A stretch of DNA of 49,644 nt from the NCBI GenBank assembly GCA_011049425.1, contig DSBM01000079.1, positions 1 through 49,644 on the forward strand. The letters run 5' to 3'. Position numbers and translations under genes: made by a program. Source of the DNA: Candidatus Aminicenantes bacterium. GTDB lineage: Bacteria; Acidobacteriota; Aminicenantia; UBA2199. Position 1 is the stretch's first letter; each line of letters starts with the position of its first letter. Below are positions 7,219-16,531 of this stretch, one piece after another. A model generated the notes under the pieces. It saw only the letters and a list, made by a program, of their open reading frames with translations, was not told where the DNA came from and did not search any database.

Positions 7219-8456
7219 AAATCCTGCCGATCATTTCCCGGGAATACCGCATGATCGTAAAAAAGCGGTCGTTCCTAATCTCCACCCTGCTCACCCCGGC
7301 TTTGATGGCGGCGCTGATCTTTCTGCCCATGCTTTTCACCCGCCTGGCACGTGCCGAAAAAACCATCCATATCCTGGACTACTCCGAGGTAATGGCTGAC
7401 GCCCTGATCAAAGACAGCCGCGAGAACGCTCCAACCCTGCATCTTTGCCAGGCATCAACGGCCGGCACCGCGTTTGATACCGCTATTGAAAGCTACCGTG
7501 CACCCATCCTGCAGAAAGAGGTCGACGGGGTACTCCTGATTCCCCGCGATATCCGCTCCAGCCGACAAGTGCGTTACTACGGCCGCAACATTTCCGACTT
7601 CGAGACAAATCGCTATCTGGCGGACGCGGTGGGTGCGGTTATTACGCGTCACATCCTTGATGAACAGAATATCGATCCCGAAGTGATCCGGGAAGCCACC
7701 CGGGGAATTGAGCTTGACACCTTTAAAGTCAAGCGCGAAGGCGTTTCGCGCTCCACTTCCGGGATGGACTATGCCATGTCCATGGTCATGCTGACCATCC
7801 TGTTTTCCATTATCATGGCCTACGGTCAATTGATCATGCGGGGGGTACTGGAAGAGAAAAGCAGCCGCATCGTGGAAATCCTCATCTCTTCAACCCGGGC
7901 CACTACCGTGTTCTCCGGCAAGATCCTGGGGATCGGCCTGGCCGGTCTGACCCAGGTTGCATTGTGGATTCTCATCGGCGCGGTATTCATCATGCAGTCG
8001 TCCATTCCCGTCAGTCAGGGAATGCGCGGCTTTTTTACCTTGGCCCTGGCCGGTTGGTTCGCCTTGTTCTTCGTACTGGGATATTTCATGTTCGCGATCC
8101 TGTTTTCCATTGTCGGGGCCGCGGTCAACACGGATGAGGAAGCCCAGCAGTTCGCAGCTCCGATTACCTGGCTGCTGGTTATCCCCTTTATCCTCGGCAT
8201 CATGGTGACCCAGAGCCCCGACTCCATGCCCGTCATTATCGCATCTCTCATCCCCCTGTTTTCGCCCACCCTGATGTTCATGCGCATCAGCGTTTCCATG
8301 CCGCCCCTTCCCCAGGTGTTGATATCCGTGGCATTGTCTCTGGCAACCATCTGGTTCCTGGCCTGGTTGGGCGCGAAGATTTTTCGCACGGGCCTGCTTA
8401 TGTACGGGAAAAAGCCGTCATTGCGGGAAGTCCTGCGCTGGGCGCGCTACCATTGA
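7215..8456 (+). CDS. ABC exporter permease (NatB-like, ABC-2 type)
   Basis: 413 residues. One membrane segment lies near the N-terminus (about 21-42), then a large external domain of roughly 140 residues, then five or six membrane segments from about residue 180 to 400. This 1+5 layout and the EEKSSRIVEILISSTR motif after the second segment are characteristic of NatB/YhaP ABC-2 permeases. It pairs with the NatA-like ATPase through an ATGA overlap. The stop codon directly abuts the stop of the convergent radical SAM gene with no spacer. Confidence 0.9.
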   Translation: MKILPIISREYRMIVKKRSFLISTLLTPALMAALIFLPMLFTRLARAEKTIHILDYSEVMADALIKDSRENAPTLHLCQASTAGTAFDTAIESYRAPILQKEVDGVLLIPRDIRSSRQVRYYGRNISDFETNRYLADAVGAVITRHILDEQNIDPEVIREATRGIELDTFKVKREGVSRSTSGMDYAMSMVMLTILFSIIMAYGQLIMRGVLEEKSSRIVEILISSTRATTVFSGKILGIGLAGLTQVALWILIGAVFIMQSSIPVSQGMRGFFTLALAGWFALFFVLGYFMFAILFSIVGAAVNTDEEAQQFAAPITWLLVIPFILGIMVTQSPDSMPVIIASLIPLFSPTLMFMRISVSMPPLPQVLISVALSLATIWFLAWLGAKIFRTGLLMYGKKPSLREVLRWARYH

Positions 8457-9503
8457 TTACCGCAGGGCAGCACGGTATAGCGTCCGATTGATGTCGGCTT
8501 CCGTGACGCTTTCTCCGGGAAAAACATCCGCCCACATGCGCTGATCCTCCATGCAGAGGTAGACAGGCACCTCGTCCGATATTCGCCTGCGGATCCTTGC
8601 CAACACAGCTTGGTACATTTGCCGGCGCAAGGGACGGAAATAGCGGCTTTTGCCGTCGTAGCCACGGATCAGTTCACCGGAAAACAAACTTGATCCGGGC
8701 CGCGACAAAATGATTTCCCTCAGGGAAAGCGGGTAACGCAGGGTGCCCAGGCTCCACCATGCCAACCGATTTTCGGGAACGCGGTCCAGGATTTCATCCA
8801 CCAGGGCAGGGTACCACTGTCTCCAAGCGGGAACCGCGATCATGGGATCAAAATGGACTCCCACCCGATAGCCCTTTTCCGCCACGGCCTTTAAAGCGCT
8901 CAACCGCTCGAAAAGTCCCGGGGCGCCATGTTCTTCCCGACAACACAGGGGCTCGGGATTCAATGACCAGCTGACCACCACGTTTCGCAGAACGGTTGAC
9001 GCGCGCAACAGATGGTCGACTGCCGTCGACTTGGTTTTGAATTCAAACACCATCTCGGGAAAATCTTTGAATATCTCTAAAATGCAGAGCGAGTGGCCGG
9101 TTTGGGGATCCAACGCCAGCGAGTCACTGAGTTCGCCGGTACCCAGGCGCATATGCGGTTGGGTGCGGTACCTTTCAAGTTCAGATCGCAAGTCATCCAC
9201 GTTGTCAAAAATCAGGGGCTCGGGATCCTGCAGGTAAACCTGAAGAATGCAGTAACTGCAATCGTAGGGACATCCCTGCAATAAATCAATGTTGTAATAG
9301 CCGCAGGAAACCGTGTCCGGAGAGCAGGGACAGCAGCGCACAAAGGGACCGGCCTGTTGAGCTTTACGCATTCTTCCCGTATGGTAACGGGTTTTGTTTA
9401 CCACCGCAATCCCGTGATCATGCCTCAGTTCACTCGGCATAAAGCGTGCCAACAAGCCTGAAAAGGCCCTCAAGTTGACACTCTCCGCAAAAGGGGCTAC
9501 CAT
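8457..9503 (-). CDS. Spore-photoproduct-lyase-like radical SAM protein
   Basis: 348 residues if it starts at the ATG at 9503; 9440 is a fallback, and a longer frame into the divergent gene is not credible. Neither start has a clear ribosome site. The motif C78-x3-C82-x2-C85 (GCPYDCSYC) binds the radical SAM cluster, and the surrounding YYNIDLLQGC...ILQVYL is SPL-like. In true SPL a conserved Cys (Cys141 in Bacillus subtilis) donates hydrogen; the matching segment here reads GTGELSDSLALD with no Cys, as in the SPL-like family of non-sporulating bacteria. It is therefore probably not a thymine-dimer repair enzyme of the classic type; the substrate is unknown. No sporulation gene is nearby. Confidence 0.82.
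   Translation of the reverse strand: MVAPFAESVNLRAFSGLLARFMPSELRHDHGIAVVNKTRYHTGRMRKAQQAGPFVRCCPCSPDTVSCGYYNIDLLQGCPYDCSYCILQVYLQDPEPLIFDNVDDLRSELERYRTQPHMRLGTGELSDSLALDPQTGHSLCILEIFKDFPEMVFEFKTKSTAVDHLLRASTVLRNVVVSWSLNPEPLCCREEHGAPGLFERLSALKAVAEKGYRVGVHFDPMIAVPAWRQWYPALVDEILDRVPENRLAWWSLGTLRYPLSLREIILSRPGSSLFSGELIRGYDGKSRYFRPLRRQMYQAVLARIRRRISDEVPVYLCMEDQRMWADVFPGESVTEADINRTLYRAALR
9475..9503 (+). promoter_or_regulatory. Promoter placed for a leaderless transcript of the flippase-nrdR-lon operon
   Basis: TTGACA (9475-9480), 17 bp, TACCAT (9498-9503), then 6 nt to the ATG at 9510. Transcription should start at or next to the A of the start codon, and no usable Shine-Dalgarno is seen. The promoter lies inside the 5' coding part of the divergent radical SAM gene if that gene starts at 9503. 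Confidence 0.65.
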
Positions 9504-9509
9504 GACGGC

Positions 9510-10514
9510 ATGAAAATTCTGCGCGCAGGCGCAATCGCGCTGCTGACCGCGTTTTTGCTGTACATGTTCTTTCGCAATATCAACTTCAGCCAGGTGTGGG
9601 GAATTATCCGCCGGGTTCATCCCGGCTACCTGTTGCTGTTTTGCGCGGGGCTTCTTTTCCAGCAGGTTCTGCGCGGATATCGCTGGGCCATTCTGTTGCG
9701 TCCCCGCAAGGCCACCATCCGGGTTGTCACACTGGTGAACTTCACCATGATCGGATTCCTGATCAACACCTTGCTCCCGGGACGCATCGGTGAACCTGCC
9801 CGGGGTATTCTGGTGGCGCGCAGGGAAGGCATCAAAAGCGCCCACGGCCTGGCGTCCGTGGTACTGGAAAGACTCATTGATGCCTCGGTGGTGGTTTGTT
9901 TGTTTTTGATCTCCCTGTTGTATCTAAAGCACACATCCTCGCCCTTCATCGCGTCCCTGCGCCAAGTGGCCTGGGTGGCGTTGCCCCTTTTTATGGGGGC
10001 TTTCATCCTGTTTTACTTTATGAACCGGGAGAGCGGCTTCGCCTGGACATCCAGGCAGATCACCCGCTTGATGCGGATTCTTCCTGCACATCGACGCGAA
10101 CAGGCGGCCGGTACCGTTCTGCATTTCATTCAGGGACTGCGGTTGCAATTGGGAACCCTGGATTTTATCAAGCTGACCCTATCCTCTTTTGCCGTCTGGT
10201 TGTGCACGATTCCCGTTTATTGGGCGATGTTGCGACCCATGGGAATCCAGGCCTCCTTTATCGAGGCAATGAACTACTACAGCATCCTCGCCGCCGCCGC
10301 ATCCATTCCCACACCTGGAATGGCCGGCAGTCTGGACGCGGCGTCACGGGGAGCCCTGGTCAGCATCCTTGGCGCAAACCCCAACAGCGCTGTGGCATAT
10401 ACCCTGGTTATGCACGTATTGCTTATACTGGTGCTGGTGATTGCGGGTTTCATCGCCCTGACGGTTGAAGGGGTGAATTTGAAAGGGATCCGCCGGATCC
10501 AGGAGAAAACATGA
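9510..10514 (+). CDS. Flippase-like integral membrane protein (UPF0104/LPG-synthase TM family)
   Basis: 334 residues with about eight hydrophobic segments. The INTLLPGRIGEPARGILVARREG segment (about 85-108) and the later SIPTPGMAGSLDA motif are hallmarks of the lysylphosphatidylglycerol synthase transmembrane region/UPF0104 (AglD-like) family. No C-terminal aminoacyl-transferase domain follows, so it is the membrane part only. Members are often near glycosyltransferases and are suspected lipid or glycolipid transporters, but the activity is unproved. The gene appears to be expressed from a leaderless promoter and overlaps nrdR by ATGA. Confidence 0.82.
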   Translation: MKILRAGAIALLTAFLLYMFFRNINFSQVWGIIRRVHPGYLLLFCAGLLFQQVLRGYRWAILLRPRKATIRVVTLVNFTMIGFLINTLLPGRIGEPARGILVARREGIKSAHGLASVVLERLIDASVVVCLFLISLLYLKHTSSPFIASLRQVAWVALPLFMGAFILFYFMNRESGFAWTSRQITRLMRILPAHRREQAAGTVLHFIQGLRLQLGTLDFIKLTLSSFAVWLCTIPVYWAMLRPMGIQASFIEAMNYYSILAAAASIPTPGMAGSLDAASRGALVSILGANPNSAVAYTLVMHVLLILVLVIAGFIALTVEGVNLKGIRRIQEKT

Positions 10515-10966
10515 AATGCAGTCAATGCGGCAACCTGGAAGACCGGGTGATTGAAACCCGTGAAAGTCGTGATGGATGTTACATCCGGCGCAGACGCGAA
10601 TGCCTTCAATGCGGCTCGCGGTTTACCACGTACGAAAAAGTTGAGAACATTCCGGTACTCGTGGTGAAAAAAGACGGACGCCGGGAACCATTCAACATGG
10701 ATAAAATCCGCAAAGGTCTGTACCGGGCCGTGGAAAAACGCCCGTTGTCAACCAAGCAGATCGAACAATTGGCCAGCCAGGTAGAAAACCTGGTGACCTC
10801 TTCGGAAAAAGAGGTCTCCACAAAAGAGATCGGCGAACAGATCATGTCCCGCCTTAAACGCATGGATAAGGTGGCATATGTGCGTTTCGCTTCGGTATAC
10901 CTGGATTTTAAAAGTCTGGAGGAGTTTCTTTCAGAACTCCACAATCTCTTGCAGAAGGAGGAATAG
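10511..10966 (+). CDS. nrdR: Transcriptional repressor NrdR
   Basis: 151 residues, standard length. The N-terminal zinc ribbon has C3-x2-C6 and C31-x2-C34, with RRRRECLQCGSRFTTYE between and after, followed by an ATP-cone domain beginning VVKKDGRREPFN. NrdR senses ATP/dATP and represses ribonucleotide reductase genes at paired NrdR boxes. GGAG lies 6 nt before the ATG, which overlaps the upstream stop. hsp20 follows directly. No nrd structural gene or obvious NrdR box pair was noticed in the window, so its targets lie elsewhere. Confidence 0.97.
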   Translation: MKCSQCGNLEDRVIETRESRDGCYIRRRRECLQCGSRFTTYEKVENIPVLVVKKDGRREPFNMDKIRKGLYRAVEKRPLSTKQIEQLASQVENLVTSSEKEVSTKEIGEQIMSRLKRMDKVAYVRFASVYLDFKSLEEFLSELHNLLQKEE

Positions 10967-11368
10967 ATGGCAAAAAAAACCCTGATCGTTCAGGGCATCC
11001 GCCCCAACGAAAAGTTTTCCTCCGGCTTCAGCACCCACGTGGACTGGGAGCCCAGAACAAACATCGTTGCCTGCAGGGCGGTATTGATCATCGAACTGGA
11101 GTTGCCCGGAGTGGTGCGGGAAGATATCAGTATCGTGCTTGAAAACGAGCGGGAACTGGTCATCCGCGGCACCAAGCCCAAACCCGTGATCAACGAACCG
11201 CAAGTGGCTTACTACTTGTTCGAACGTGAATTCGGACAGTTCTACAAACGCATCGACATCGACTTTCCCCTGGATATCGAGCAAATTGAATCCGAGATTC
11301 AAAACGGCGTCCTCACGGTTCGTATCCCCAGGAAGCCGCGCAGGAAGGTCTCTATATCCGTTGAGTAG
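10967..11368 (+). CDS. Hsp20/alpha-crystallin small heat-shock protein
   Basis: 133 residues with an alpha-crystallin domain from about 40 to 128: the ELELPGVVREDISIVLEN strand pair, ERELVIRG, and the closing NGVLTVRIPRK, which holds the family's GVL motif. It should be an ATP-independent holdase for unfolded proteins. The C-terminal I-x-I anchor is present only weakly (VSISVE). AAGGAGGAATAG directly before the ATG is the strongest ribosome site in this operon. The gene lies between nrdR and lon with only 10 bp to lon, so holdase and protease are made together. No HrcA (CIRCE) or other heat-shock operator was seen. Confidence 0.92.
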   Translation: MAKKTLIVQGIRPNEKFSSGFSTHVDWEPRTNIVACRAVLIIELELPGVVREDISIVLENERELVIRGTKPKPVINEPQVAYYLFEREFGQFYKRIDIDFPLDIEQIESEIQNGVLTVRIPRKPRRKVSISVE

Positions 11369-11378
11369 CGAGGCAAAT

Positions 11379-13775
11379 ATGGCTGAAGAGAAACCCAAAA
11401 ATCCCGAACCAGCTGAAGTGGAATCCGATACGGACGGTTCTACGGCGAGCCTGCAGATTCCCGATGAACTGCCGGTGCTTATCCTGCGCGACATTGTGGT
11501 ATTCCCTTTTATGATCGTACCGCTCTACGTGGGAAGACCGAAATCCAAGCGAGCCGTCGATCATTCACTGAACTCAGACCGCATGATCCTGTTGCTGACT
11601 CAGAAGCAGGCGGAAGTGGAAGATCCCGCGCCGGACGAAATGTACCTCACCGGAACCGCGGCCCTGATCGTGCGCATGCTCAAACTACCCGACACCCGCA
11701 TGCGCGTACTGGTTCAGGGAATCGCTCGCGTACGCGTAAAAGCAATCCGCGATGACGGGCAGATGCGGATTGCCGACATTGCGGTCATAGAGGATGCGGA
11801 TCCGGAAAACTTGTCGATTCGTGACCAGGCGCTGATTCGCAATGTGCGCGAGAAATTCGAGCAGATGGCCAAATTGGGCAAACAAATTCCCAATGAAATC
11901 CTCGTGGTCACGGAAAACATAGACGAACCGGGTAAACTGGCCGATATCATTGCATCCAACCTGAACCTCAAGATTCCCCAATCGCAGAAGGTACTGGACG
12001 AAATCAACAGCATGGTGCGTTTGCAAAACGTCCACGAATACTTGAACTACGAACTCGAGATGCTCAGCATTCAAAACCAGATCAACCTGAAAGCCCAGGG
12101 CGAAATGGACAAGAACCAGCGCGAGTACTTTTTGCGTCAACAACTCAAGGCCATTCAGAAAGAACTGGGCGAAGAAAGCGAAAACGCTGATGAAATTCGC
12201 GAGTACATTCAGCGCATGGAGGACGCCAATCTGCCGGATAACGCACGCCTGGAAGTGGAAAAAAACATTGAGCGCCTGGGAAAAATGCACCCCGAGTCAG
12301 CAGAAAGCACGGTGGTGCGCAATTACCTCGACTGGATGCTGGACCTGCCCTGGAATCGCTCAACCCGCGACACGTTGAATCTGAAAAAGGCCGCCCGCAT
12401 CCTCAACCAGGACCATTACGGCCTGGAAAAGGTCAAGCAGCGGATTCTGGAGTACCTCAGCGTACGCAAGCTGACCTCCAGCGCCCACGGCCCGATTCTA
12501 TGTTTCGTCGGTCCTCCCGGTGTGGGTAAAACTTCGCTGGGTCGATCCGTCGCCCGGGCGTTGAACAAGAAATTCGTGCGCATCTCCCTGGGAGGTGTGC
12601 GCGACGAAGCGGAAATCCGGGGACATCGGCGCACCTATGTGGGAGCGCTGCCGGGAAAGATCATCCAGGAATTGCGGCGTGCAAACGCCAACAACCCGGT
12701 GTTCATGATGGACGAAGTGGACAAGATCGGGGCGGACTTCCGCGGGGATCCCTCGTCCGCCCTGCTGGAAGTGCTGGACCCGGAGCAGAACAACGCCTTT
12801 ATCGACCATTACCTGGGCGTGGCGTTTGACCTGTCACGGGTGATGTTCATCACCACGGCCAACATCTTGGAGCCCATCCAACCCGCATTCCGCGACCGCA
12901 TGGAGATCATTCATCTTCACGGCTATACGGAAGAAGAAAAACTCGAGATCGCAAAACGTCACCTGATTCCCCGCCAGGTAAGCGAAAACGGATTGAGTGG
13001 AGATTTGCTCCGTTTTACTCCGGGGGCCATCACGGGCTTGATCCGCTACTACACCCGCGAAGCCGGTGTCCGCAACCTGGAGCGGGAAATCGGTAATATC
13101 TGCCGCAAAATCGCCTATGCCGTATCGTTGAAAAAGCACAAGTTGTACAAGATCACGGCTCGAAATCTGGAAAAATACGCCGGCCCCGCAAAACTGTTCA
13201 AAGACCAGCTTCTGGATAAGGATGCGGTCGGAGTGGCAACCGGTATGGCCTGGACGCCTTATGGCGGAGACCTGCTTTTTATTGAAGTCAAACTGATTCC
13301 CGGAAAAGGCAAACTGATTTTGACCGGTTCGCTGGGAGAAGTGATGAAGGAATCCGCCACCGCGGCTCTCAGTTTCCTGAAAGCCAGTTCAAAAGCACTG
13401 GGATTGGACCCGGGTGACTTTGAAACCAAGGATATCCACATCCATGTTCCCGAGGGAGGCATCCCCAAGGACGGACCTTCGGCAGGCATCACTTTAACCA
13501 CGGCGCTGTGTTCAGCTTATCTGGGGGTGCCTGTCCGCAAAGATGTATCCATGACCGGGGAGATCACCTTGCGCGGCAAGGTGCTGCCCGTAGGCGGTAT
13601 CAAGCAAAAGGTTCTGGCGGCACGCCGGGCGGGGATCCAACAAGTACTGCTGCCCGAGGAAAACCGCAAAGACCTGGCCGAGATGAAGGCGGTGGAACAA
13701 AAGGGCATTCAATTCCATTTCATTGCCCACATTGAAGACGCCGTCAACCTGGCATTGGTCCGGAATGTTTTTTAA
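11379..13775 (+). CDS. lon: ATP-dependent protease Lon
   Basis: 798 residues from the ATG at 11379 (MAEEKPKNP). A longer open frame runs back into hsp20 and is not used. Order: LON N-terminal substrate domain (about 25-220), coiled-coil region, AAA+ domain with Walker A GPPGVGKT and Walker [10 protein letters not shown], then the Lon-type peptidase domain with catalytic Ser701 in PKDGPSAG and Lys744 in GGIKQK. All active residues are intact. Lon degrades misfolded and regulatory proteins in the cytoplasm. The gene overlaps thiL as TAATG and follows hsp20, forming a protein-quality-control pair. Confidence 0.97.
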   Translation: MAEEKPKNPEPAEVESDTDGSTASLQIPDELPVLILRDIVVFPFMIVPLYVGRPKSKRAVDHSLNSDRMILLLTQKQAEVEDPAPDEMYLTGTAALIVRMLKLPDTRMRVLVQGIARVRVKAIRDDGQMRIADIAVIEDADPENLSIRDQALIRNVREKFEQMAKLGKQIPNEILVVTENIDEPGKLADIIASNLNLKIPQSQKVLDEINSMVRLQNVHEYLNYELEMLSIQNQINLKAQGEMDKNQREYFLRQQLKAIQKELGEESENADEIREYIQRMEDANLPDNARLEVEKNIERLGKMHPESAESTVVRNYLDWMLDLPWNRSTRDTLNLKKAARILNQDHYGLEKVKQRILEYLSVRKLTSSAHGPILCFVGPPGVGKTSLGRSVARALNKKFVRISLGGVRDEAEIRGHRRTYVGALPGKIIQELRRANANNPVFMMDEVDKIGADFRGDPSSALLEVLDPEQNNAFIDHYLGVAFDLSRVMFITTANILEPIQPAFRDRMEIIHLHGYTEEEKLEIAKRHLIPRQVSENGLSGDLLRFTPGAITGLIRYYTREAGVRNLEREIGNICRKIAYAVSLKKHKLYKITARNLEKYAGPAKLFKDQLLDKDAVGVATGMAWTPYGGDLLFIEVKLIPGKGKLILTGSLGEVMKESATAALSFLKASSKALGLDPGDFETKDIHIHVPEGGIPKDGPSAGITLTTALCSAYLGVPVRKDVSMTGEITLRGKVLPVGGIKQKVLAARRAGIQQVLLPEENRKDLAEMKAVEQKGIQFHFIAHIEDAVNLALVRNVF

Positions 13776-14767
13776 TGGATGAAGAGCAACTGGTCCGTTT
13801 CCTGCAGCGCAAGTTCTCTTTTCCGAACGGACGCGGGATCGGTGACGACGCGTCCGCGCAGCGAATCAACCCTTCCGCGACTTGGGGTTCGCGCATCGTT
13901 GCCAAAGACCTGTTTGTGGAAGGCACCCATTTCAACCTGCACCATTACAGCCTTGCCCAGGCCGCGGAAAAATCCGTGGGTGCAAACGTCAGTGACATGG
14001 CGGCCATGGGGGGGAGGGGGATGGAGATCTACCTGGGACTCGGCGTTCCTTCCCGGGCCCGAACAAGCGATTTAGAGGCTGTGTTCAGCGGCATTCACAA
14101 GGCCTGCCGGCGCTGGAGACTGCGGCTGGGGGGCGGCGATGTCTCAAAGGCGCCCTGCTGGTTTTTTTCGGTCACAATCCTGGGGCATGCTTTGCGCCCG
14201 GTTTTTCGCGACCGCGCCCAAGACGGCGACCTGATTGGACTGGTGGGACGCATTGGCGAGTCCGCGCTGGGGTTGGCGCTGTTGCAGCGCAACACACCGG
14301 ATTCCTTTTATACCCGCAGGCATATTCAGGTGAATCTCCATTTAGGAGCCGCTGAGGAACTGGGACGGGTGGCCTCCGCCATGATCGACGTGTCCGACGG
14401 GCTGCTCAAAGACCTTTCCCGCATTCTCTCCGCTTCCCAAGTGGGCGCGGAAATCCACATAGAGAACCTGCCGATCACGCGAAGAATGAAGGCCTGCTGC
14501 CGGCAACACGACCTGGACGCGCAACAACTGGCATTGACCGGCGGAGAAGACTACGCCCTGTTGTGTTGCATTCCGCCACAACGGCTGAAGCTGCTGAAGG
14601 GAAACGGCGAGCGCTTGCGGATCATCGGGCGCATCCGCAGCTCACCACAAAGGTTAACCTGTTTGCTAAACGGCCGCACGCAGGAGATACCGGCAGGCGG
14701 ATACGACCATTTATCGAACAACTTAAGCGATAGCCGCGAAAGCCCGGAGTTTGACAATCCCAGGTAA
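13775..14767 (+). CDS. thiL: Thiamine-monophosphate kinase
   Basis: 330 residues, the usual ThiL/PurM-like size. The enzyme makes thiamine diphosphate from thiamine monophosphate and ATP. Motifs seen are GIGDDA (21-26), KDLFVEGTHF, NVSDMAAMGG (ThiL signature), LGGGDVSK, MIDVSDGLLKDL and LTGGEDYALL. It is last in the flippase-nrdR-hsp20-lon operon, sharing the A of the lon stop TAA with its own ATG. No other thiamine genes are nearby. The C-terminal 25 residues are Ser/Asn-rich and poorly conserved and also hold the -35 region of the next promoter. Confidence 0.93.
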   Translation: MDEEQLVRFLQRKFSFPNGRGIGDDASAQRINPSATWGSRIVAKDLFVEGTHFNLHHYSLAQAAEKSVGANVSDMAAMGGRGMEIYLGLGVPSRARTSDLEAVFSGIHKACRRWRLRLGGGDVSKAPCWFFSVTILGHALRPVFRDRAQDGDLIGLVGRIGESALGLALLQRNTPDSFYTRRHIQVNLHLGAAEELGRVASAMIDVSDGLLKDLSRILSASQVGAEIHIENLPITRRMKACCRQHDLDAQQLALTGGEDYALLCCIPPQRLKLLKGNGERLRIIGRIRSSPQRLTCLLNGRTQEIPAGGYDHLSNNLSDSRESPEFDNPR

Positions 14768-14779
14768 TTGGTGTATACA
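14751..14779 (+). promoter_or_regulatory. Promoter with leaderless geometry before the secreted-protein gene
   Basis: TTGACA (14751-14756), 17 bp, TATACA (14774-14779), then 8 nt to the ATG at 14788. It lies partly inside the end of thiL. There is no properly spaced Shine-Dalgarno. Confidence 0.65.
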
Positions 14780-14787
14780 GAGACGGA

Positions 14788-15267
14788 ATGAAAAAGCCTT
14801 TGCTGCGGATTTTAATCTGTGGATTGATTGTATCCGGATTGTTGCCGGGCCAGGATGATTATCTCAAGATCACCGCCACCACAAGTCCCGAGGTCATACG
14901 CCAGGGAGAAGAGGGTGCGCTGACACTCAAGATTCAGCCCAAAGCGGGACTGCGAATTTCGTCAGCCCCGGAATTCGTTATCAAACTGAATGAAAACACC
15001 AACCTCACCTTTTCCAAGTATTTTTTTACCGCCTCTGAGCTGGATTTTGAGACCGAACAGGAAGGCGAAATCATTTATCTGGCTCTCGACAAGGAAATCA
15101 CCATCCCTTTTAAGGTCAATGGAAACTCGTTGATCGGCAAACAGCAGATCCTGGGTGAAGTTCAATTCACCGCGGTGTTTACGGACCGCTGGTCTGTAAA
15201 AACCTTTCAAAGATTCGGAACCGGTTTTCGTTCACTGCGCAGCAGGAATCCCGCCCCACAAAGATAA
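14788..15267 (+). CDS. Secreted protein of unknown function, DsbD N-terminal-like
   Basis: 159 residues. Residues 1-22 form a Sec signal peptide (KK, then a hydrophobic run ending near LLPGQ). The rest is beta-rich, with alternating hydrophobic residues, a segment GEEGALTLKIQPKAGLRIS and a late HNSLIGKQQILGEVQFTAVF-like stretch (NGNSL...). This resembles the periplasmic N-terminal domain of DsbD (the PF11412-type fold), but the Cys pair needed for thiol exchange is absent: the mature part has no Cys. The gene precedes the SPT-like enzyme by 68 bp and has its own promoter. The family assignment is tentative. Confidence 0.5.
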   Translation: MKKPLLRILICGLIVSGLLPGQDDYLKITATTSPEVIRQGEEGALTLKIQPKAGLRISSAPEFVIKLNENTNLTFSKYFFTASELDFETEQEGEIIYLALDKEITIPFKVNGNSLIGKQQILGEVQFTAVFTDRWSVKTFQRFGTGFRSLRSRNPAPQR

Positions 15268-15335
15268 AGGCGGATCGCTACGATAGATGAGATCGGGTGC
15301 AACATTTAAGCGCAAGCAACCAGTTGGAGAAAAAA

Positions 15336-16517
15336 ATGGACGTGTTTGATAAGTGCATGACTTATACCCGCGCGGAAGAAGCCCAGAACAGTGGAATGTA
15401 TCCCTATTTTACTGAGATACAGGACGTGGACGGCAATTACGTCTGGGTGGATGGCAAACGCATTCTTATGGTGGGTTCAAACAACTACCTGGGACTTTTC
15501 GACAACGAGCGCATCAAAGCCGCCGTAATCGATGCCGTCCAGAAATACGGGTCATCCACTTGTGGTTCACGTTTCCTCAACGGCACGTATTCTCTCCATG
15601 TGGAACTGGAAAAACGCATCGCTGAATTCATGCAAAAAGAGGAAGCCCTCTGCTTCAGTACCGGCATGCAGACCAATCTCGGCGTGATTTCCGCCCTGGC
15701 CGGTCGCAGTGATGTGATTCTGATCGACCGCAGGGTCCATGCGTCGATTGTAGACGGAACCCGCCTGTCTTTCGCCAACGTGGTGAAATTCCGCCACAAC
15801 GACATGCGGGATCTGGAAGAAAAACTGCGGCGCCTGCCGCAAGACAAGGGACGACTGATCATCGTGGACGGCGTATTCAGCATGGAGGGCGACCTTGCCA
15901 ATATCCCCGAATTGGTGCGCCTGAAAAAGAAATACAATGCCCGGCTAATGGTTGACGACGCCCACAGCGTCGGCATTATGGGCAAGAGGGGGCGCGGTAC
16001 CGCCGAACATTTCGACCTGCTGGACGAAGCCGACCTGGTCATGACCACCTTTTCAAAGGCCTTTGCATCCCTTGGGGGATTTGTGGTGGGAAGCAGCAAG
16101 GTGATTCAATATATCCGCCACCATTCCCGGGCCCTGATTTTTTCCGCTTCCATCACACCCGCTTCGCTGGCTGCAGCCGGCGAGGCGCTTGAAATCATTC
16201 AAACCGAGCCCTGGCGCCGGGAACGTTTATGGCAGATCAGCGAAACCATGAACCGTGAACTCAGCGCCATGGGATACCATACGGGCAACACCGAAACCCC
16301 GATTATCCCGGTTTTCGTCCATGATGAGGAAAAAACGTTTCAATTGTGGTATTTTTTGCGGAATTTCGGGATTTTCACCAATCCCGTAATCGCGCCGGCT
16401 GTTCCGCCTGAGGATGCCTTGATCCGCACATCGTTTACCGCCACCCATACCGATGAAGACCTGAATTTCATTCTGCGCGGCTTCCGCGAGGGCGGCAAGG
16501 CCATCGGGATCATCTGA
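15336..16517 (+). CDS. Alpha-oxoamine synthase, serine-palmitoyltransferase-like
   Basis: 393 residues from the ATG at 15336, preceded by GGAGAAAAAA; a GTG 39 bp earlier is less likely. PLP-dependent class II aminotransferase fold with FGSNNYLGL-like entry (VGSNNYLGLF), CGSRFLNGTYSLHVELE, DDAHSVGIMG and the Schiff-base lysine K241 in TTFSKAFASLGG. The SRALIFSASITPAS segment and the short N-terminus are closest, from memory, to Bacteroidetes-type serine palmitoyltransferases rather than BioF or KBL. SPT condenses serine with palmitoyl-CoA to start sphingoid base synthesis. It opens a block of glycosyltransferase genes, which suggests a glycolipid product. KBL or an autoinducer synthase is the alternative. 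Confidence 0.78.
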   Translation: MDVFDKCMTYTRAEEAQNSGMYPYFTEIQDVDGNYVWVDGKRILMVGSNNYLGLFDNERIKAAVIDAVQKYGSSTCGSRFLNGTYSLHVELEKRIAEFMQKEEALCFSTGMQTNLGVISALAGRSDVILIDRRVHASIVDGTRLSFANVVKFRHNDMRDLEEKLRRLPQDKGRLIIVDGVFSMEGDLANIPELVRLKKKYNARLMVDDAHSVGIMGKRGRGTAEHFDLLDEADLVMTTFSKAFASLGGFVVGSSKVIQYIRHHSRALIFSASITPASLAAAGEALEIIQTEPWRRERLWQISETMNRELSAMGYHTGNTETPIIPVFVHDEEKTFQLWYFLRNFGIFTNPVIAPAVPPEDALIRTSFTATHTDEDLNFILRGFREGGKAIGII

Positions 16518-16531
16518 AACCGGTCCCTGCG

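Noticed and set aside
9504-9845. Extension of the SPL-like protein to 462 residues
   Set aside because: It runs antisense through the flippase gene, and 348 residues already matches the SPL family length.
11226-11378. N-terminal extension of Lon
   Set aside because: The extra codons overlap hsp20; the normal Lon N-terminal domain begins soon after the ATG at 11379.
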